Source: Thalassovita aquimarina
GTDB taxonomy: Bacteria; Pseudomonadota; Alphaproteobacteria; Rhodobacterales; Rhodobacteraceae
DNA length: 64,000 bases
Direction of reading: 5' to 3'
Assembly: GCF_018219815.1 (NCBI RefSeq)
Contig: NZ_JADMKU010000008.1
Coordinates: forward strand, 100,810 to 164,809
Shown: piece after piece, positions 29,410 through 38,551 of the stretch
Layout: each line of letters opens with the position of its first letter
Numbering within the stretch: the stretch's first letter is position 1
Translations under genes and position numbers: made by a program
The notes under the pieces: model-generated
Database searches by the model: none
The model's input: the letters and a program-made list of their open reading frames with translations, nothing else
What the model was told of the DNA's origin: nothing

Positions 29410-31053
29410 ATGGCGCGTTTCATCTTCATCACCGGTGGTGTTGTTTCCTCGCTCGGCAAGGGGCTTGCCTCGGCCGCGTTGGGGTCCTTGCTGCAGGCCC
29501 GTGGTTATTCCGTGCGGCTGCGCAAGCTCGATCCCTACCTGAACGTCGATCCGGGCACGATGAGCCCGTTTGAGCATGGCGAGGTCTTCGTCACCGATGA
29601 CGGTGCCGAAACCGACCTGGACCTCGGGCACTACGAACGCTTCACCGGGGTGCCGGCGCGGATGACCGACTCGGTCAGTTCGGGGCGGATATATTCCAAT
29701 GTTCTGGAACGCGAACGGCGCGGCGATTACCTGGGCAAGACGATCCAGGTGGTTCCGCATGTCACCAACGAGATCAAGGATTTCATTTCGATCGGCGAGG
29801 ACGAGGTCGATTTCATGCTCTGCGAAATCGGCGGTACTGTCGGCGATATCGAGGGCCTGCCCTTCTTCGAAGCGATCCGCCAGTTCAGCCATGACAAGCC
29901 GCGTGGCCAGTGCATCTTCATGCACCTGACCCTTCTGCCCTATCTGGCCGCGTCGGGCGAACTGAAGACCAAGCCGACCCAGCACAGCGTCAAGGAACTG
30001 CAATCGATCGGCATCGCGCCCGATATCCTGGTCTGCCGGTCGGAACATCCGATCCCGGAAAAGGAACGCGAAAAGATCGCGCTGTTCTGCAACGTTCGCA
30101 AGGAAGCCGTGGTCGCCGCCTATGACCTGAAATCCATCTACGAGGCGCCGCTGGCCTATCACCGCGAAGGGCTGGACCAGGCGGTTCTGGATGCCTTCGG
30201 CATCTCCCCCGCCCCGCGCCCCGACCTGACCAAATGGGACGACGTCGTCGACCGCATCCACAACACCGACGGCGAGGTGAAGATCGCCATCGTCGGCAAG
30301 TACGTGCAACTGGAAGACGCCTACAAGTCGATCAAGGAAGCGCTGACCCACGGCGGCATGGCCAACCGGGTGAAGGTCAACGTCGAATGGGTCGATGCCG
30401 AGATCTTCGACAACGAAGACCCGGCGCCCTATCTCGAAGGGTTCCATGCGATCCTGGTGCCCGGCGGCTTCGGCGAACGCGGCACCGAGGGCAAGATCAA
30501 GGCGGCGCAATTCGCCCGCGAACGCAAGGTGCCTTACCTGGGCATCTGTCTCGGCATGCAGATGGCGGTGATCGAAGCGGCCCGCAACGTGGCCGGCATC
30601 ACCACCGCCGGGTCCGAGGAATTCGACCACGAAGCCGGGAAAAAGCGTTTTGAACCCGTGGTTTACCACCTGAAGGAATGGGTTCAGGGCAACGCCAAGG
30701 TGCAGCGCAAGGCGGATGACGACAAGGGCGGCACGATGCGTCTGGGCGCCTATCACGCGGCGCTGGCCGAAGGGTCGAAAGTCGCCCAGGTCTATCACGC
30801 CACCGAGATCGACGAACGCCACCGTCACCGTTACGAGGTCGACATCAAGTACCGCGACAAGCTTGAAGCCTGCGGGCTGAACTTCTCGGGCATGTCGCCG
30901 GACGGGCGACTGCCGGAGATCGTCGAATGGAAGGATCACCCGTGGTTCATCGGGGTTCAGTTCCACCCGGAACTGAAATCGAAACCCTTCGATCCGCACC
31001 CGCTGTTCGCCGATTTCGTCCGCGCCGCGGTGGAAACCTCGCGCCTGGTCTGA
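29410..31053 (+). CDS. pyrG: CTP synthase
   Basis: 547 residues from [18 protein letters not shown], the universal start; an upstream in-frame start is rejected. The N-terminal amidoligase domain carries [27 protein letters not shown]. The C-terminal class-I glutamine amidotransferase domain has the nucleophile in GICLGMQ and the His-Glu pair in HPELKS. It converts UTP to CTP. The 174-bp leader after secG is unusually long and includes TATAAA at about 29292; it probably holds pyrG's own promoter. Confidence 0.98.
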   Translation: MARFIFITGGVVSSLGKGLASAALGSLLQARGYSVRLRKLDPYLNVDPGTMSPFEHGEVFVTDDGAETDLDLGHYERFTGVPARMTDSVSSGRIYSNVLERERRGDYLGKTIQVVPHVTNEIKDFISIGEDEVDFMLCEIGGTVGDIEGLPFFEAIRQFSHDKPRGQCIFMHLTLLPYLAASGELKTKPTQHSVKELQSIGIAPDILVCRSEHPIPEKEREKIALFCNVRKEAVVAAYDLKSIYEAPLAYHREGLDQAVLDAFGISPAPRPDLTKWDDVVDRIHNTDGEVKIAIVGKYVQLEDAYKSIKEALTHGGMANRVKVNVEWVDAEIFDNEDPAPYLEGFHAILVPGGFGERGTEGKIKAAQFARERKVPYLGICLGMQMAVIEAARNVAGITTAGSEEFDHEAGKKRFEPVVYHLKEWVQGNAKVQRKADDDKGGTMRLGAYHAALAEGSKVAQVYHATEIDERHRHRYEVDIKYRDKLEACGLNFSGMSPDGRLPEIVEWKDHPWFIGVQFHPELKSKPFDPHPLFADFVRAAVETSRLV

Positions 31054-31329
31054 GCCAATTCTCTACGCCGCGCTTTACCCGCGCCTGCGCCTGCTCTATC
31101 TCTGAAAGCGCAGGCGTGACACGGTAATATTCTCGCGGCCGTAACACGGTCTTCGGATCGGAGTGCTATGCGGGGTTTCCGGGAAACCGGGTTGCGGGGC
31201 CCCGCCGCCTGCACCTCATCATACAGTGACGCGCTTGCCGCTGGACGGTCGGGCGCGCACCTATGGGCCGCGCGACAGGCGGCATTTTGCGATGGCAGAA
31301 CCGCTTTCGGCCAGCCCGTTGACCAAAGC

Positions 31330-31944
31330 TCAGCCGCGTTTCCAGATCGGTTCGAACAGGGAGCGCCACAGGGCCGGTTTCTGGCCGATTTTCGGCGTCA
31401 TTATGATGGGGCGCGGGCTGTCGTCGGAAATCGCTTCGAAACGATCCTCGTCGAAATGCCAACGCCCCCGAACGCCGCGCGCGGCATCGGATCGTTGCCG
31501 GTCGATCCATTGCTGCGCATCGGCCCGCACCGACGCCAGCCCGAAGTCGGGATGCGGCAGGTAAAATCCGTAGCTGATCTTCATGTGCAGGCAATCCAGG
31601 GCGGCGACACGGGCGGTATGTTGCAGCGGCACCTCCTCGCGGTGAAGGTAATTGAACCTTTCGGGCCCGGCATTCAGGAACACCCGCACCGCCGTGGCAA
31701 GATCGAGCCCCAGGGTGGACATCAGCCAACCCAGGTCGCGCAGATCGCCGTCATCCCAGTCGAAAGACAGCGCTTCGTCCCGGATCGCATCGATATCCCC
31801 GGCGATCCTTTTCACCTTCATCTCCGGCCGTTTCTTCACCGCCGAATTCGTGACCGACCGCAGTGACATCGCCGCACGTTTCTTCACCGCAGGGCGCTTG
31901 ATTATCGCCGGACGTTTTATGTTCACGATCGCTCCGCGCGCCAT
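31330..31944 (-). CDS. Basic-tailed protein with DUF4274-like domain
   Basis: 204 residues from MARGAIVNIKRP, preceded by AGGAGA 6 nt upstream. The first 50 residues are rich in Lys/Arg with repeats of IKRPA, VKKRAA and VKKRPE. The middle (FDWDDGDLRDLGWLMSTLGLDLATAVRVFLNAG) resembles DUF4274 domains. The tail has no recognised feature. The basic head suggests nucleic-acid or membrane-surface binding, which is inference. The 31054-31329 gap downstream (276 bp) holds one GCGCCTGCG/CGCAGGCG hairpin and no gene that I can support. Confidence 0.6.
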   Translation of the reverse strand: MARGAIVNIKRPAIIKRPAVKKRAAMSLRSVTNSAVKKRPEMKVKRIAGDIDAIRDEALSFDWDDGDLRDLGWLMSTLGLDLATAVRVFLNAGPERFNYLHREEVPLQHTARVAALDCLHMKISYGFYLPHPDFGLASVRADAQQWIDRQRSDAARGVRGRWHFDEDRFEAISDDSPRPIIMTPKIGQKPALWRSLFEPIWKRG

Positions 31945-32153
31945 GGCTTTCTCCTGCCGATTTTTCACTGCCATCTATTGCCTGCCGCCATTGATACAAT
32001 CTATCCGGGAAAAACTTGGGAGTAATTATGGCGAATTCGTGAACACCCGTTCGACTTAGAGTAAATTTCGTTTCGCGCTTTCCTTTTCCCCAAAATCGCG
32101 CCAACGTTCGACCACCCCGACCCGCAAGCAATCCGCATGGAGGAGAGTAAGAA

Positions 32154-32447
32154 ATGACCAAAGGCTATTGGGTGGCGCATGTCGATGTGAACGACCCGGA
32201 GATTTATGAAAACTACCGGCGCGCCAATGCCGCGCCCTTCGCCGAATACGGCGCGCGGTTCATCGTCCGGGGCGGCGATCAGGAAGTGCGCGAAGGCTCG
32301 GTCCGGCGCCGCACCGTGGTGATTGAATTCCCCAGCTATGAAGCGGCGGTCGCCTGCTACGAATCGGAAGGCTACCAGGCCGCCAAGGCACTGCGCGATC
32401 CGGTGTCGAAGGGTGACCTGGTGATCGTCGCCGGCTACGACGACTGA
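32154..32447 (+). CDS. DUF1330 domain-containing protein
   Basis: 97 residues, the family's usual length, with GYWVAHVDVNDPEIYENYRRANA, RGGDQEVREG and VVIEFPSYEAAVACYESEGYQAAKALR. The fold is a dimeric alpha-beta barrel; the role is unknown. GGAGGAGAG precedes the ATG. Confidence 0.92.
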   Translation: MTKGYWVAHVDVNDPEIYENYRRANAAPFAEYGARFIVRGGDQEVREGSVRRRTVVIEFPSYEAAVACYESEGYQAAKALRDPVSKGDLVIVAGYDD

Positions 32448-32536
32448 CGGCGCGCGCGATTTCCGGCCTGCGACGATCTCCGCTTCCTGGCGGATGTGAT
32501 TTTCGTTTCACGGTTTTGCCCGGCTTGGGATAAACT

Positions 32537-32986
32537 GTGGATATGTTCGCCAACCTTCTCAGCGCCCTCACTGGGCACCGGACCGAAGAAAAGCTGCCCG
32601 ACCCGGACGCGGCGACGGCGCTTGGCGCGCTTCTTGTCCGGGTGGCGAAGTCCAATCTCAGCTACCAGGTCGAGGAAATCCGGCGCATCGACCGGCTGCT
32701 GGCACGGATTCACAATCTTTCACCGGTCGAGGCGGCGAAGATGCGGGCCACCTGCGAAAAGCTGGAACGACGGGCGCCGCCGACGGAAATCTTTGCCGAA
32801 ATGATCCGCGAAGGTGTCGATTTCGACGACCGCTTGCAGGCGCTGGAAGCGATGTGGCAGGTGGTTCTAGCCGATGGCAAGCAAAGCCCCGAGCAAACCG
32901 ATATCGTGGCCCGGGCGCAGCATGCTCTTGGGCTGAGCGAAGCCGACAACCTGACCGCCCGGACGCGCGCGCAGGAAGCGCGCTGA
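32537..32986 (+). CDS. TerB-like tellurite-resistance family protein (tandem copy 1)
   Basis: 149 residues from a GTG; an ATG two codons in is equally possible. The all-helical TerB domain includes ALGALLVRVAKSNLSYQVEEIRRIDRLL and ALEAMWQVVLADGKQSPEQTDIV, with the acidic LADG metal-site segment. Such domains occur in tellurite and stress clusters, but isolated copies have no proven role. It is followed at 34 bp by a paralogue. Confidence 0.85.
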   Translation: MDMFANLLSALTGHRTEEKLPDPDAATALGALLVRVAKSNLSYQVEEIRRIDRLLARIHNLSPVEAAKMRATCEKLERRAPPTEIFAEMIREGVDFDDRLQALEAMWQVVLADGKQSPEQTDIVARAQHALGLSEADNLTARTRAQEAR

Positions 32987-33020
32987 ATTGTGAATTGGCG
33001 CGGCGTTCAATACGTCCTAT

Positions 33021-33470
33021 ATGCCTCTCATGTTTGCAGATTTCCTGAAACGGCTGGTGCAACCGGCCCCCGCCCCGCTGAGTGACGGAGACGCCCGGTT
33101 GGCACTGACCGCGCTGTTGGTCCGCGTCGCCCGTTCCGATGGCCATTACGCCCCCGAAGAAATCGCCCGGATCGACCGGATCGCCGGCACCCGCTTCGGC
33201 CTTGACCTGGCCAGCGCGCAGGGGCTCCGCCGGGACGCCGAGGCGCTGGAAGCCGAGGCGCCCGATACCGTCCGCTTCACCCGCGCGATAAAAGATGCCG
33301 TCACCTATGAAGACCGGATCGGCGTGATCGAGGCGCTGTGGTCGGTGGTGCTGGCCGACGGGACACGCGACGCGCACGAAGACTCGCTGTTGCGGATGGT
33401 ATCAAACCTGCTGGGCATCAATGACCGCGACAGCGCCCTTGCGCGCCAAAGGGTAGAAAAAGCGGGCTGA
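33021..33470 (+). CDS. TerB-like tellurite-resistance family protein (tandem copy 2)
   Basis: 149 residues, the same length as copy 1 and with the same layout (ALTALLVRVARSDGHYAPEEIARIDRI; VIEALWSVVLADGTRDAHEDSLLRMV). Unlike copy 1 it keeps the SDG acidic pair at the first metal-site position (SNL in copy 1), so copy 1 may be the diverged one. It is probably co-transcribed with copy 1. Confidence 0.87.
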   Translation: MPLMFADFLKRLVQPAPAPLSDGDARLALTALLVRVARSDGHYAPEEIARIDRIAGTRFGLDLASAQGLRRDAEALEAEAPDTVRFTRAIKDAVTYEDRIGVIEALWSVVLADGTRDAHEDSLLRMVSNLLGINDRDSALARQRVEKAG

Positions 33471-33519
33471 ATTCCGCCCGTCGATTGGTGACGCGAGTGA
33501 CATTTTGCGGATGACCCAA

Positions 33520-33532
33520 GGTCAATTTGACC
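33520..33532. promoter_or_regulatory. Palindromic candidate operator upstream of the ABC transporter operon
   Basis: GGTCAATTTGACC is a perfect 6-bp inverted repeat around one base, 99 bp upstream of the transporter ATPase start, in the only sizeable noncoding gap before the operon. Confidence 0.45.
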
Positions 33533-33630
33533 GATTCCCGGCCAAAATTGCCGAATTGCAAGTTGCACAGAATGTTTTTTTCGGTCCTATTCTTTGCTCT
33601 GAACAGGGACAAAACGAATAAGGGACGCAC

Positions 33631-34407
33631 TTGTCGGACCAGGCTCCAGTCATTGAAATTCGCGGCCTGCACAAGGCCTACGGCTCGCTCGAGGTGATCA
33701 AGGGCGTCGATATCGTCGCGCACAAGGGCGACGTGGTATCGCTGATCGGATCTTCGGGATCCGGCAAATCCACCATCCTGCGCTGCGCCAACCTGCTGGA
33801 AGACAGCCAGCAAGGCGACATCCTGTTCAAGGGCGAACCGGTGAAATGGAAAGGTGCGGGGCTGGCGCGGCAGCCGGCCGATCCGAAACAGGTGCTGCGC
33901 ATCCGCACGAACCTCAGCATGGTGTTCCAGCAGTTCAACCTGTGGGCCCATATGACCATCCTGCAAAACGTGATGGAAGCGCCGATCACCGTTCTGGGCC
34001 GCGACCGGGCCGAGGTGGAACAGGCCGCGCGCCGTTATCTCGACAAGGTCGGCATCGGCGACAAATGCGATGCCTACCCGGCGCAGTTGTCCGGCGGGCA
34101 GCAGCAGCGCGCGGCAATCGCCCGGGCGCTGTGCATGGAACCCGAGGCGCTTTTGTTCGATGAACCGACCTCGGCGCTGGACCCGGAACTGGAACAGGAA
34201 GTGATCAAGGTGATCAAGGACCTGGCCGCCGAAGGGCGCACCATGCTGATCGTGACCCATGACATGAAGATGGCTTCGGACATTTCCAGCCATGTCGTTT
34301 TCCTGCATCAGGGCCTGATCGAGGAACAAGGCCCGCCCGCCCGGCTTTTCGGCGCCCCGGAAAGCGAGCGGCTGAAACAGTTCCTTTCGGCCACCGTCCA
34401 CGCCTGA
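33631..34407 (+). CDS. Polar amino acid-type ABC transporter, ATP-binding protein
   Basis: 258 residues from a TTG start with AGGGA upstream. Walker A is GSSGSGKST, the signature is LSGGQQQR, Walker B is LLFDEPTS and the switch His is in IVTHD. The insertion LARQPADPKQVLRIRTNLSMVFQQFNLW is typical of HisP/GlnQ. It is the first gene of the transporter operon that leads into the glutamine-synthetase/amine-oxidase cluster. Confidence 0.95.
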   Translation: MSDQAPVIEIRGLHKAYGSLEVIKGVDIVAHKGDVVSLIGSSGSGKSTILRCANLLEDSQQGDILFKGEPVKWKGAGLARQPADPKQVLRIRTNLSMVFQQFNLWAHMTILQNVMEAPITVLGRDRAEVEQAARRYLDKVGIGDKCDAYPAQLSGGQQQRAAIARALCMEPEALLFDEPTSALDPELEQEVIKVIKDLAAEGRTMLIVTHDMKMASDISSHVVFLHQGLIEEQGPPARLFGAPESERLKQFLSATVHA

Positions 34408-34454
34408 GGCGGGGACGACGGCCATTCAGAATGAAAATCAAACGGGAGAGTTTA

Positions 34455-35165
34455 ATGAAAAACCTGATTATCAGCACCGCAGCGCTGGCCCTGACCGCCG
34501 GTATGGCGATGGCCGACACTGTCCGTCTGGGCACCGAGGGCGCCTACCCTCCGTACAATTTCATCAATGACAGCGGCGAAGTGGACGGGTTCGAACGCGA
34601 ACTGGGCGACGAGCTGTGCAAGCGCGCCGAACTGCCCTGTGAATGGGTCACCAACGAATGGGATTCGATCATCCCGAACCTGCTGTCGGGCAACTACGAC
34701 GCCATCATCGCCGGCATGTCGATCACCGCCGAGCGCAAGGAAGTGGTGAACTTCTCGCAGGGCTACACCCGCCCGTCGCCCTCGGCCTATGCAGCCCTGT
34801 CTGCCGACGTGGACCTGAAAGGCGGCGTGGTATCGGCCCAGGCCTCGACCATCCAATCCTCTCACGTGGCCTCCTCCGGCGCGACCCTGGTGGAATTCCC
34901 CTCGCCGGATGAAACCGTCGCCGCCGTGCAATCCGGTGAAGTCGACGCGGTGATGGCCGACAAGGACTTCCTGCTGCCGATCGTTCAGGAAACCGAACTG
35001 GAATTCGTCGGTGACGACGTCTTCCTCGGCGACGGCATCGGCATGGCCTTCCGCCAGTCCGACGACGAACTGCGCGGCAAGTTCGACGCCGCCATCGCCT
35101 CGATGAAGGCGGACGGCTCGCTCAACGCGCTGCTCGACAAATGGGAAATCGAAGGCAAGTTCTAA
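34455..35165 (+). CDS. ABC transporter substrate-binding protein (family 3)
   Basis: 236 residues from MKNLIISTAALALTAGMAMA, a Sec signal peptide cleaved before DTVRLG. The mature domain begins RLGTEGAYPPYNFINDSGEVDGFERELGDELCKR, the family-3 solute-binding signature, with NEWDSIIPNLLSGNYDAIIAGMSIT following. It is periplasmic and delivers substrate to the two permeases. Polar-amino-acid family; the ligand is not predictable from sequence alone. Confidence 0.95.
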   Translation: MKNLIISTAALALTAGMAMADTVRLGTEGAYPPYNFINDSGEVDGFERELGDELCKRAELPCEWVTNEWDSIIPNLLSGNYDAIIAGMSITAERKEVVNFSQGYTRPSPSAYAALSADVDLKGGVVSAQASTIQSSHVASSGATLVEFPSPDETVAAVQSGEVDAVMADKDFLLPIVQETELEFVGDDVFLGDGIGMAFRQSDDELRGKFDAAIASMKADGSLNALLDKWEIEGKF

Positions 35166-35175
35166 ACGCCCTAGG

Positions 35176-35207
35176 GTGAGGGGGAAGGCGATCTTCCCCC
35201 TTTCACC
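35176..35207 (+). terminator. Intra-operon hairpin after the substrate-binding gene
   Basis: GGGGGAAG (35180-35187), a 5-nt loop, CTTCCCCC (35193-35200), extended by GTGA/TTCAC, then only TTT. Such hairpins after binding-protein genes commonly stabilise the upstream message or partly terminate, so that binding protein exceeds permease. Confidence 0.65.
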
Positions 35208-35254
35208 GCTCTCTGATCACTTCCACGAATCCGCACGCCCAAGCGAGGCCCGCC

Positions 35255-36139
35255 ATTTTCAGCTACTGCGCAGATCCCGACACGTTGTCCGGCCTGAGCT
35301 GGCTTTCGTGCTATCTCACCACCGGCAAGCACATGTCCTTCTACCTGTCTTTCGGGACGGTGCTGATGCTTCTGGCGATCACCGCACCGGTGGCGCTGGC
35401 ATTCGGCTTCGGCGGCGCGATGGCGGCGCGGTCGCATTTTCTGCCCGTCAGCTGGATCGGCAAGACCTATATTGCCATCGTCCGCGGCGTGCCCGACATC
35501 GCCTTCTTCCTGTTCTTCGTGATCGCCTTCGACCAGGCGATCGAATGGGTCCGGCACAAAACGCTGTGCCCCGACTGGACCGACCCGATCCGGCAGGGCA
35601 ACGATTTCGTGGTCTGCGACGCGGCCAAGGCGCCGCTGTCGACCGCCGCGCAATGGGTGCATGAGGTCTATGGCTTTTCGCTGGCGGTCTTCACGTTCGC
35701 GATCGTATTCGGCGCCTTCGCCGCCAATGTCCTTTATGGCGCGATGCGCGCCGTTCCCCGCGCCCAGATGGAAACCGCCGAAGCCTATGGCATGACCCAC
35801 CGGCAGGCCTTCTGGCGCATCCTGGTGCCGCAGATGTGGGTCTATGCCCTGCCCGGCCTGTCGAACCTGTGGATGGTTCTGATCAAGGCGACGCCGCTGC
35901 TGTTCCTGCTGGGGGTCGAAGACATCGTTTACTGGGCCCGCGAACTGGGCGGGTCCAAGACCGCCAAGTTCACCGATTACCCGCATGGCGACTGGCGGAT
36001 GTGGTATTTCCTGGCGTTGCTGGTGTTCTACCTGCTGTTCACCAAGGTCTCCGAAGTGGTGCTGGAACGGCTGATGGTCCGTCTCAGCCACGGTCAGGCG
36101 ACGCAGGCCGGCGAGAAGCAGAGAAAGGCCGAGGCATGA
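35255..36139 (+). CDS. ABC transporter permease (polar amino acid type), possible ATT start
   Basis: About 294 residues. The residues before the first standard start (TTG at 35285) read IFSYCADPDT and look conserved in the family. GAGG at 35245-35248 sits 6 nt before an ATT codon at 35255, so I favour initiation at ATT, with TTG as the alternative. There are several membrane helices and the EAA-type loop MRAVPRAQMETAEAYGMTHRQAFWRILVPQMW. The stop overlaps the next start by 4 bp. Confidence 0.85.
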   Translation: MFSYCADPDTLSGLSWLSCYLTTGKHMSFYLSFGTVLMLLAITAPVALAFGFGGAMAARSHFLPVSWIGKTYIAIVRGVPDIAFFLFFVIAFDQAIEWVRHKTLCPDWTDPIRQGNDFVVCDAAKAPLSTAAQWVHEVYGFSLAVFTFAIVFGAFAANVLYGAMRAVPRAQMETAEAYGMTHRQAFWRILVPQMWVYALPGLSNLWMVLIKATPLLFLLGVEDIVYWARELGGSKTAKFTDYPHGDWRMWYFLALLVFYLLFTKVSEVVLERLMVRLSHGQATQAGEKQRKAEA

Positions 36140-36942
36140 GCTGCTGGATCACCATTCAGGATTATGCCCTGCGGTCGGTCGGCATCGGCGAACGGTTGCT
36201 GCCGAAGGAAGACTTCACCCTCTGCCAGCAATTCACCTTGATCGGGTCGGGGATGATCTGGAACGTCTATTTCGGCGCCGTTGCGCTGCTGGCCGGTTTT
36301 TTCCTCGCCACCGCCTTGGCCCTTGGCAAGAACGCCGATAACCGGTTGCTGCGCAAACCGGCGGAATGGTTCATTTTCATCTTCCGCGGCTCGCCTCTCT
36401 TCATCCAGTTCTTCTTCGCCTATTTCTTGTTTCTCAGCCTGAAGCAGGTCTCGCCCGTCTTCGCTCCGTTCACCGCCGCATGGCTGGGGGCCTTGGTGAC
36501 GCTCTTCTTCAACACCGCCGCCTATTCGGGCGAGATTTTCTACGGTGCGCTGCGCTCGGTGCCCAAGGGCGATCTGGAAGCCGCCGACGCCTACGGGTTT
36601 TCGGGCTGGAAGAAGTTTCGCAAGATCACATGGCCGACCATGCTGCGGCTGGCCTGGCCGGCCTACACGAACGAGGCGATCTTCCTTTTCCACGCCACCA
36701 CCCTGGTGTTCTTTTCCGGCTTCCCAGCCTGGCGCCAGAAGGGCGATGCGCTCTACTATGCCAACTATTTCGCCGACAAGACCTTCAATCCATTCATCCC
36801 CTACCCGATCCTGGCGGGCTACTTCGTCCTGCTGACACTCGTCATCGTGTCGCTATACGGCCTGGTGAACCGGCGACTGAACCGGCACCTGCCGCAGGGA
36901 GTGCGGAGAAAAATTCGCTTGCGCCCGAACTTGATCCGGTAG
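36136..36942 (+). CDS. ABC transporter permease (second subunit)
   Basis: 268 residues from MSCWITIQDYALRS, overlapping the first permease by ATGA. The permease motif EWFIFIFRGSPLFIQFFFAYF and the EAA loop ALRSVPKGDLEAADAYGFSGWKKFRKITWP are present. With its partner it forms the heterodimeric channel. It ends just before an AT-rich gap carrying two palindromes. Confidence 0.94.
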   Translation: MSCWITIQDYALRSVGIGERLLPKEDFTLCQQFTLIGSGMIWNVYFGAVALLAGFFLATALALGKNADNRLLRKPAEWFIFIFRGSPLFIQFFFAYFLFLSLKQVSPVFAPFTAAWLGALVTLFFNTAAYSGEIFYGALRSVPKGDLEAADAYGFSGWKKFRKITWPTMLRLAWPAYTNEAIFLFHATTLVFFSGFPAWRQKGDALYYANYFADKTFNPFIPYPILAGYFVLLTLVIVSLYGLVNRRLNRHLPQGVRRKIRLRPNLIR

Positions 36943-36950
36943 TAAACAAC

Positions 36951-36963
36951 ATTTGATCAAAAT
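36951..36963. promoter_or_regulatory. TTTGATCAAA operator site 1
   Basis: Perfect 10-bp palindrome TTTGATCAAA (36952-36961) with AT-rich flanks, 9 bp after the permease stop. Its centre is 75 bp from that of site 2. Confidence 0.6.
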
Positions 36964-37025
36964 ATTCGGGTGATGGTTTGACTGGAATTCATTCCAAGCG
37001 AACTGGCTACAACCCCTCACGTATA

Positions 37026-37038
37026 TTTTGATCAAATA
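37026..37038. promoter_or_regulatory. TTTGATCAAA operator site 2
   Basis: The same palindrome at 37027-37036, set in ATTTTGATCAAATAAT, 90 bp upstream of the first glutamine-synthetase start. The gap between the sites is markedly AT-rich for this genome and should contain the promoter of the downstream genes. Confidence 0.6.
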
Positions 37039-37126
37039 ATTAGGACCAAGGGCATGGACCTGACGCGCAAACGCCCCCCAATCCCGGGGCTTGCGTTTCC
37101 CGTACGGGCACGGCCTCATCAGGCGT

Positions 37127-38473
37127 ATGACGATGAATATGAAGAACTGGCTTAGAAAGCATCCCGAGGTACGCACCATCCGTGTGGCCGCCGCCGACCT
37201 GAACGGGCAGCCGCGCGGCAAGCGCGTCCCGACGCGGTTCGCCGACAAGGTGGTCGAGGATGGGACCCGCTTTCCCTATTCCGTGCTCAACCTCGATATC
37301 TGGGGCGAAGACATCGACGACAGCCCGCTGGTGTTCGAAAGCGGCGACCGCGACGGCGTGCTGAAACCGACGGCGCGCGGCTTCGTTCCGATGCCGTGGT
37401 TGTCGGCGCCGACCGCGCTGTTGCCGATCTGGATGTTCAAGGAAGACGGCCAGCCCTATGATGCCGACCCGCGCCAGGCGCTGAACACGGTGCTGAAGCG
37501 CTACAAGAAACGCGGCCTGACACCGGTGGTCGCGGTGGAGCTGGAATTCTTCCTGATCGACGATTCCGGACGCAACTTGCAGGTGCCGATCAGCCCCCGA
37601 TCCGGCAAGCGCCGCAAGGCCGCCGAAACCCTGTCGATCCGCGCGCTGGACACTTTCGACAGTTTCTTCACCGACCTCTACGACGCCTGCGAGGAAATGG
37701 ACATCCCCGCCGACACCGCGATTTCCGAGGCCGGGCTGGGCCAGTTCGAAATCAACCTGATGCATTGCGACGACGCGCTGCGCGCGGCCGACGACGCGTG
37801 GCTGTTCAAGATGCTGGTCAAGGGACTGGCACGCAGCCACGGCTTTGCCGCCAGCTTCATGGCCAAGCCCTACGAAGATTACGCCGGGTCGGGTTTGCAT
37901 ACGCATTTCTCGGTGCTGGACGAGGACGGCAACAACGTCTTCGACGATGGCGGCCCGAAAGGCACCGACACGCTGCGCCACGCGGTGGCCGGGTGCCTGA
38001 ACGCGATGGCCGACAGCACGCTGATCTTCGCGCCGCACTGGAACAGCTATGACCGCATGGTGCCGGGCGCACACGCGCCGACCGGCATCTGCTGGGCCTA
38101 TGAAAACCGCACCTCGGCGATCCGCATCCCGTCGGGCAGCCACAAGGCGCGGCGGATCGAACACAGGCTGGCGGGCGGCGACGTGAATCCCTACCTGATG
38201 CTGGCGGTGATCCTCGGCGCGGCGCTGAACGGCATCGAGGACGGGCTGGAGCCGCCCGAACCGATCACCGGCAACGCCTATGCGCTGGACCTGCCGCAGG
38301 TCCCCGACACCTGGGGGGTGGCGATCGACGCCTTCGAGCAGAGCGAGGCGATCAAGCGCATTTTCGCACCCGAACTGATCCAGAATTTCGTCCTGACCAA
38401 GCGGCAGGAACTTCATTACATGGGCGACCTGACCCCGGCGGAACGGGTGGAGATCTACCTCGACACGGTCTGA
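37127..38473 (+). CDS. Glutamine synthetase family protein, PuuA-like (copy 1)
   Basis: 448 residues from MTMNMKNWLRKHPEV; a Met 12 codons earlier is less likely. The beta-grasp domain has TIRVAAADLNGQPRGKRVP. The catalytic metal-binding motifs are VAVELEFFLID, GLGQFEINL and HTHFSV, with the ATP/glutamate segment NRTSAIRIPSGSHKARRIEHRLAGGDVNPYL. PuuA-type enzymes join glutamate to an amine (gamma-glutamylation) rather than ammonia. The amine is unknown; the neighbourhood suggests an imported amine. Confidence 0.92.
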   Translation: MTMNMKNWLRKHPEVRTIRVAAADLNGQPRGKRVPTRFADKVVEDGTRFPYSVLNLDIWGEDIDDSPLVFESGDRDGVLKPTARGFVPMPWLSAPTALLPIWMFKEDGQPYDADPRQALNTVLKRYKKRGLTPVVAVELEFFLIDDSGRNLQVPISPRSGKRRKAAETLSIRALDTFDSFFTDLYDACEEMDIPADTAISEAGLGQFEINLMHCDDALRAADDAWLFKMLVKGLARSHGFAASFMAKPYEDYAGSGLHTHFSVLDEDGNNVFDDGGPKGTDTLRHAVAGCLNAMADSTLIFAPHWNSYDRMVPGAHAPTGICWAYENRTSAIRIPSGSHKARRIEHRLAGGDVNPYLMLAVILGAALNGIEDGLEPPEPITGNAYALDLPQVPDTWGVAIDAFEQSEAIKRIFAPELIQNFVLTKRQELHYMGDLTPAERVEIYLDTV

Positions 38474-38551
38474 AGGGGCCGTCGCGCCCCCTTGCCGCAC
38501 TCCCCCGCCCCACTTACGTTTACTTTTCAGCCATCGACAATTTGGTGACCA

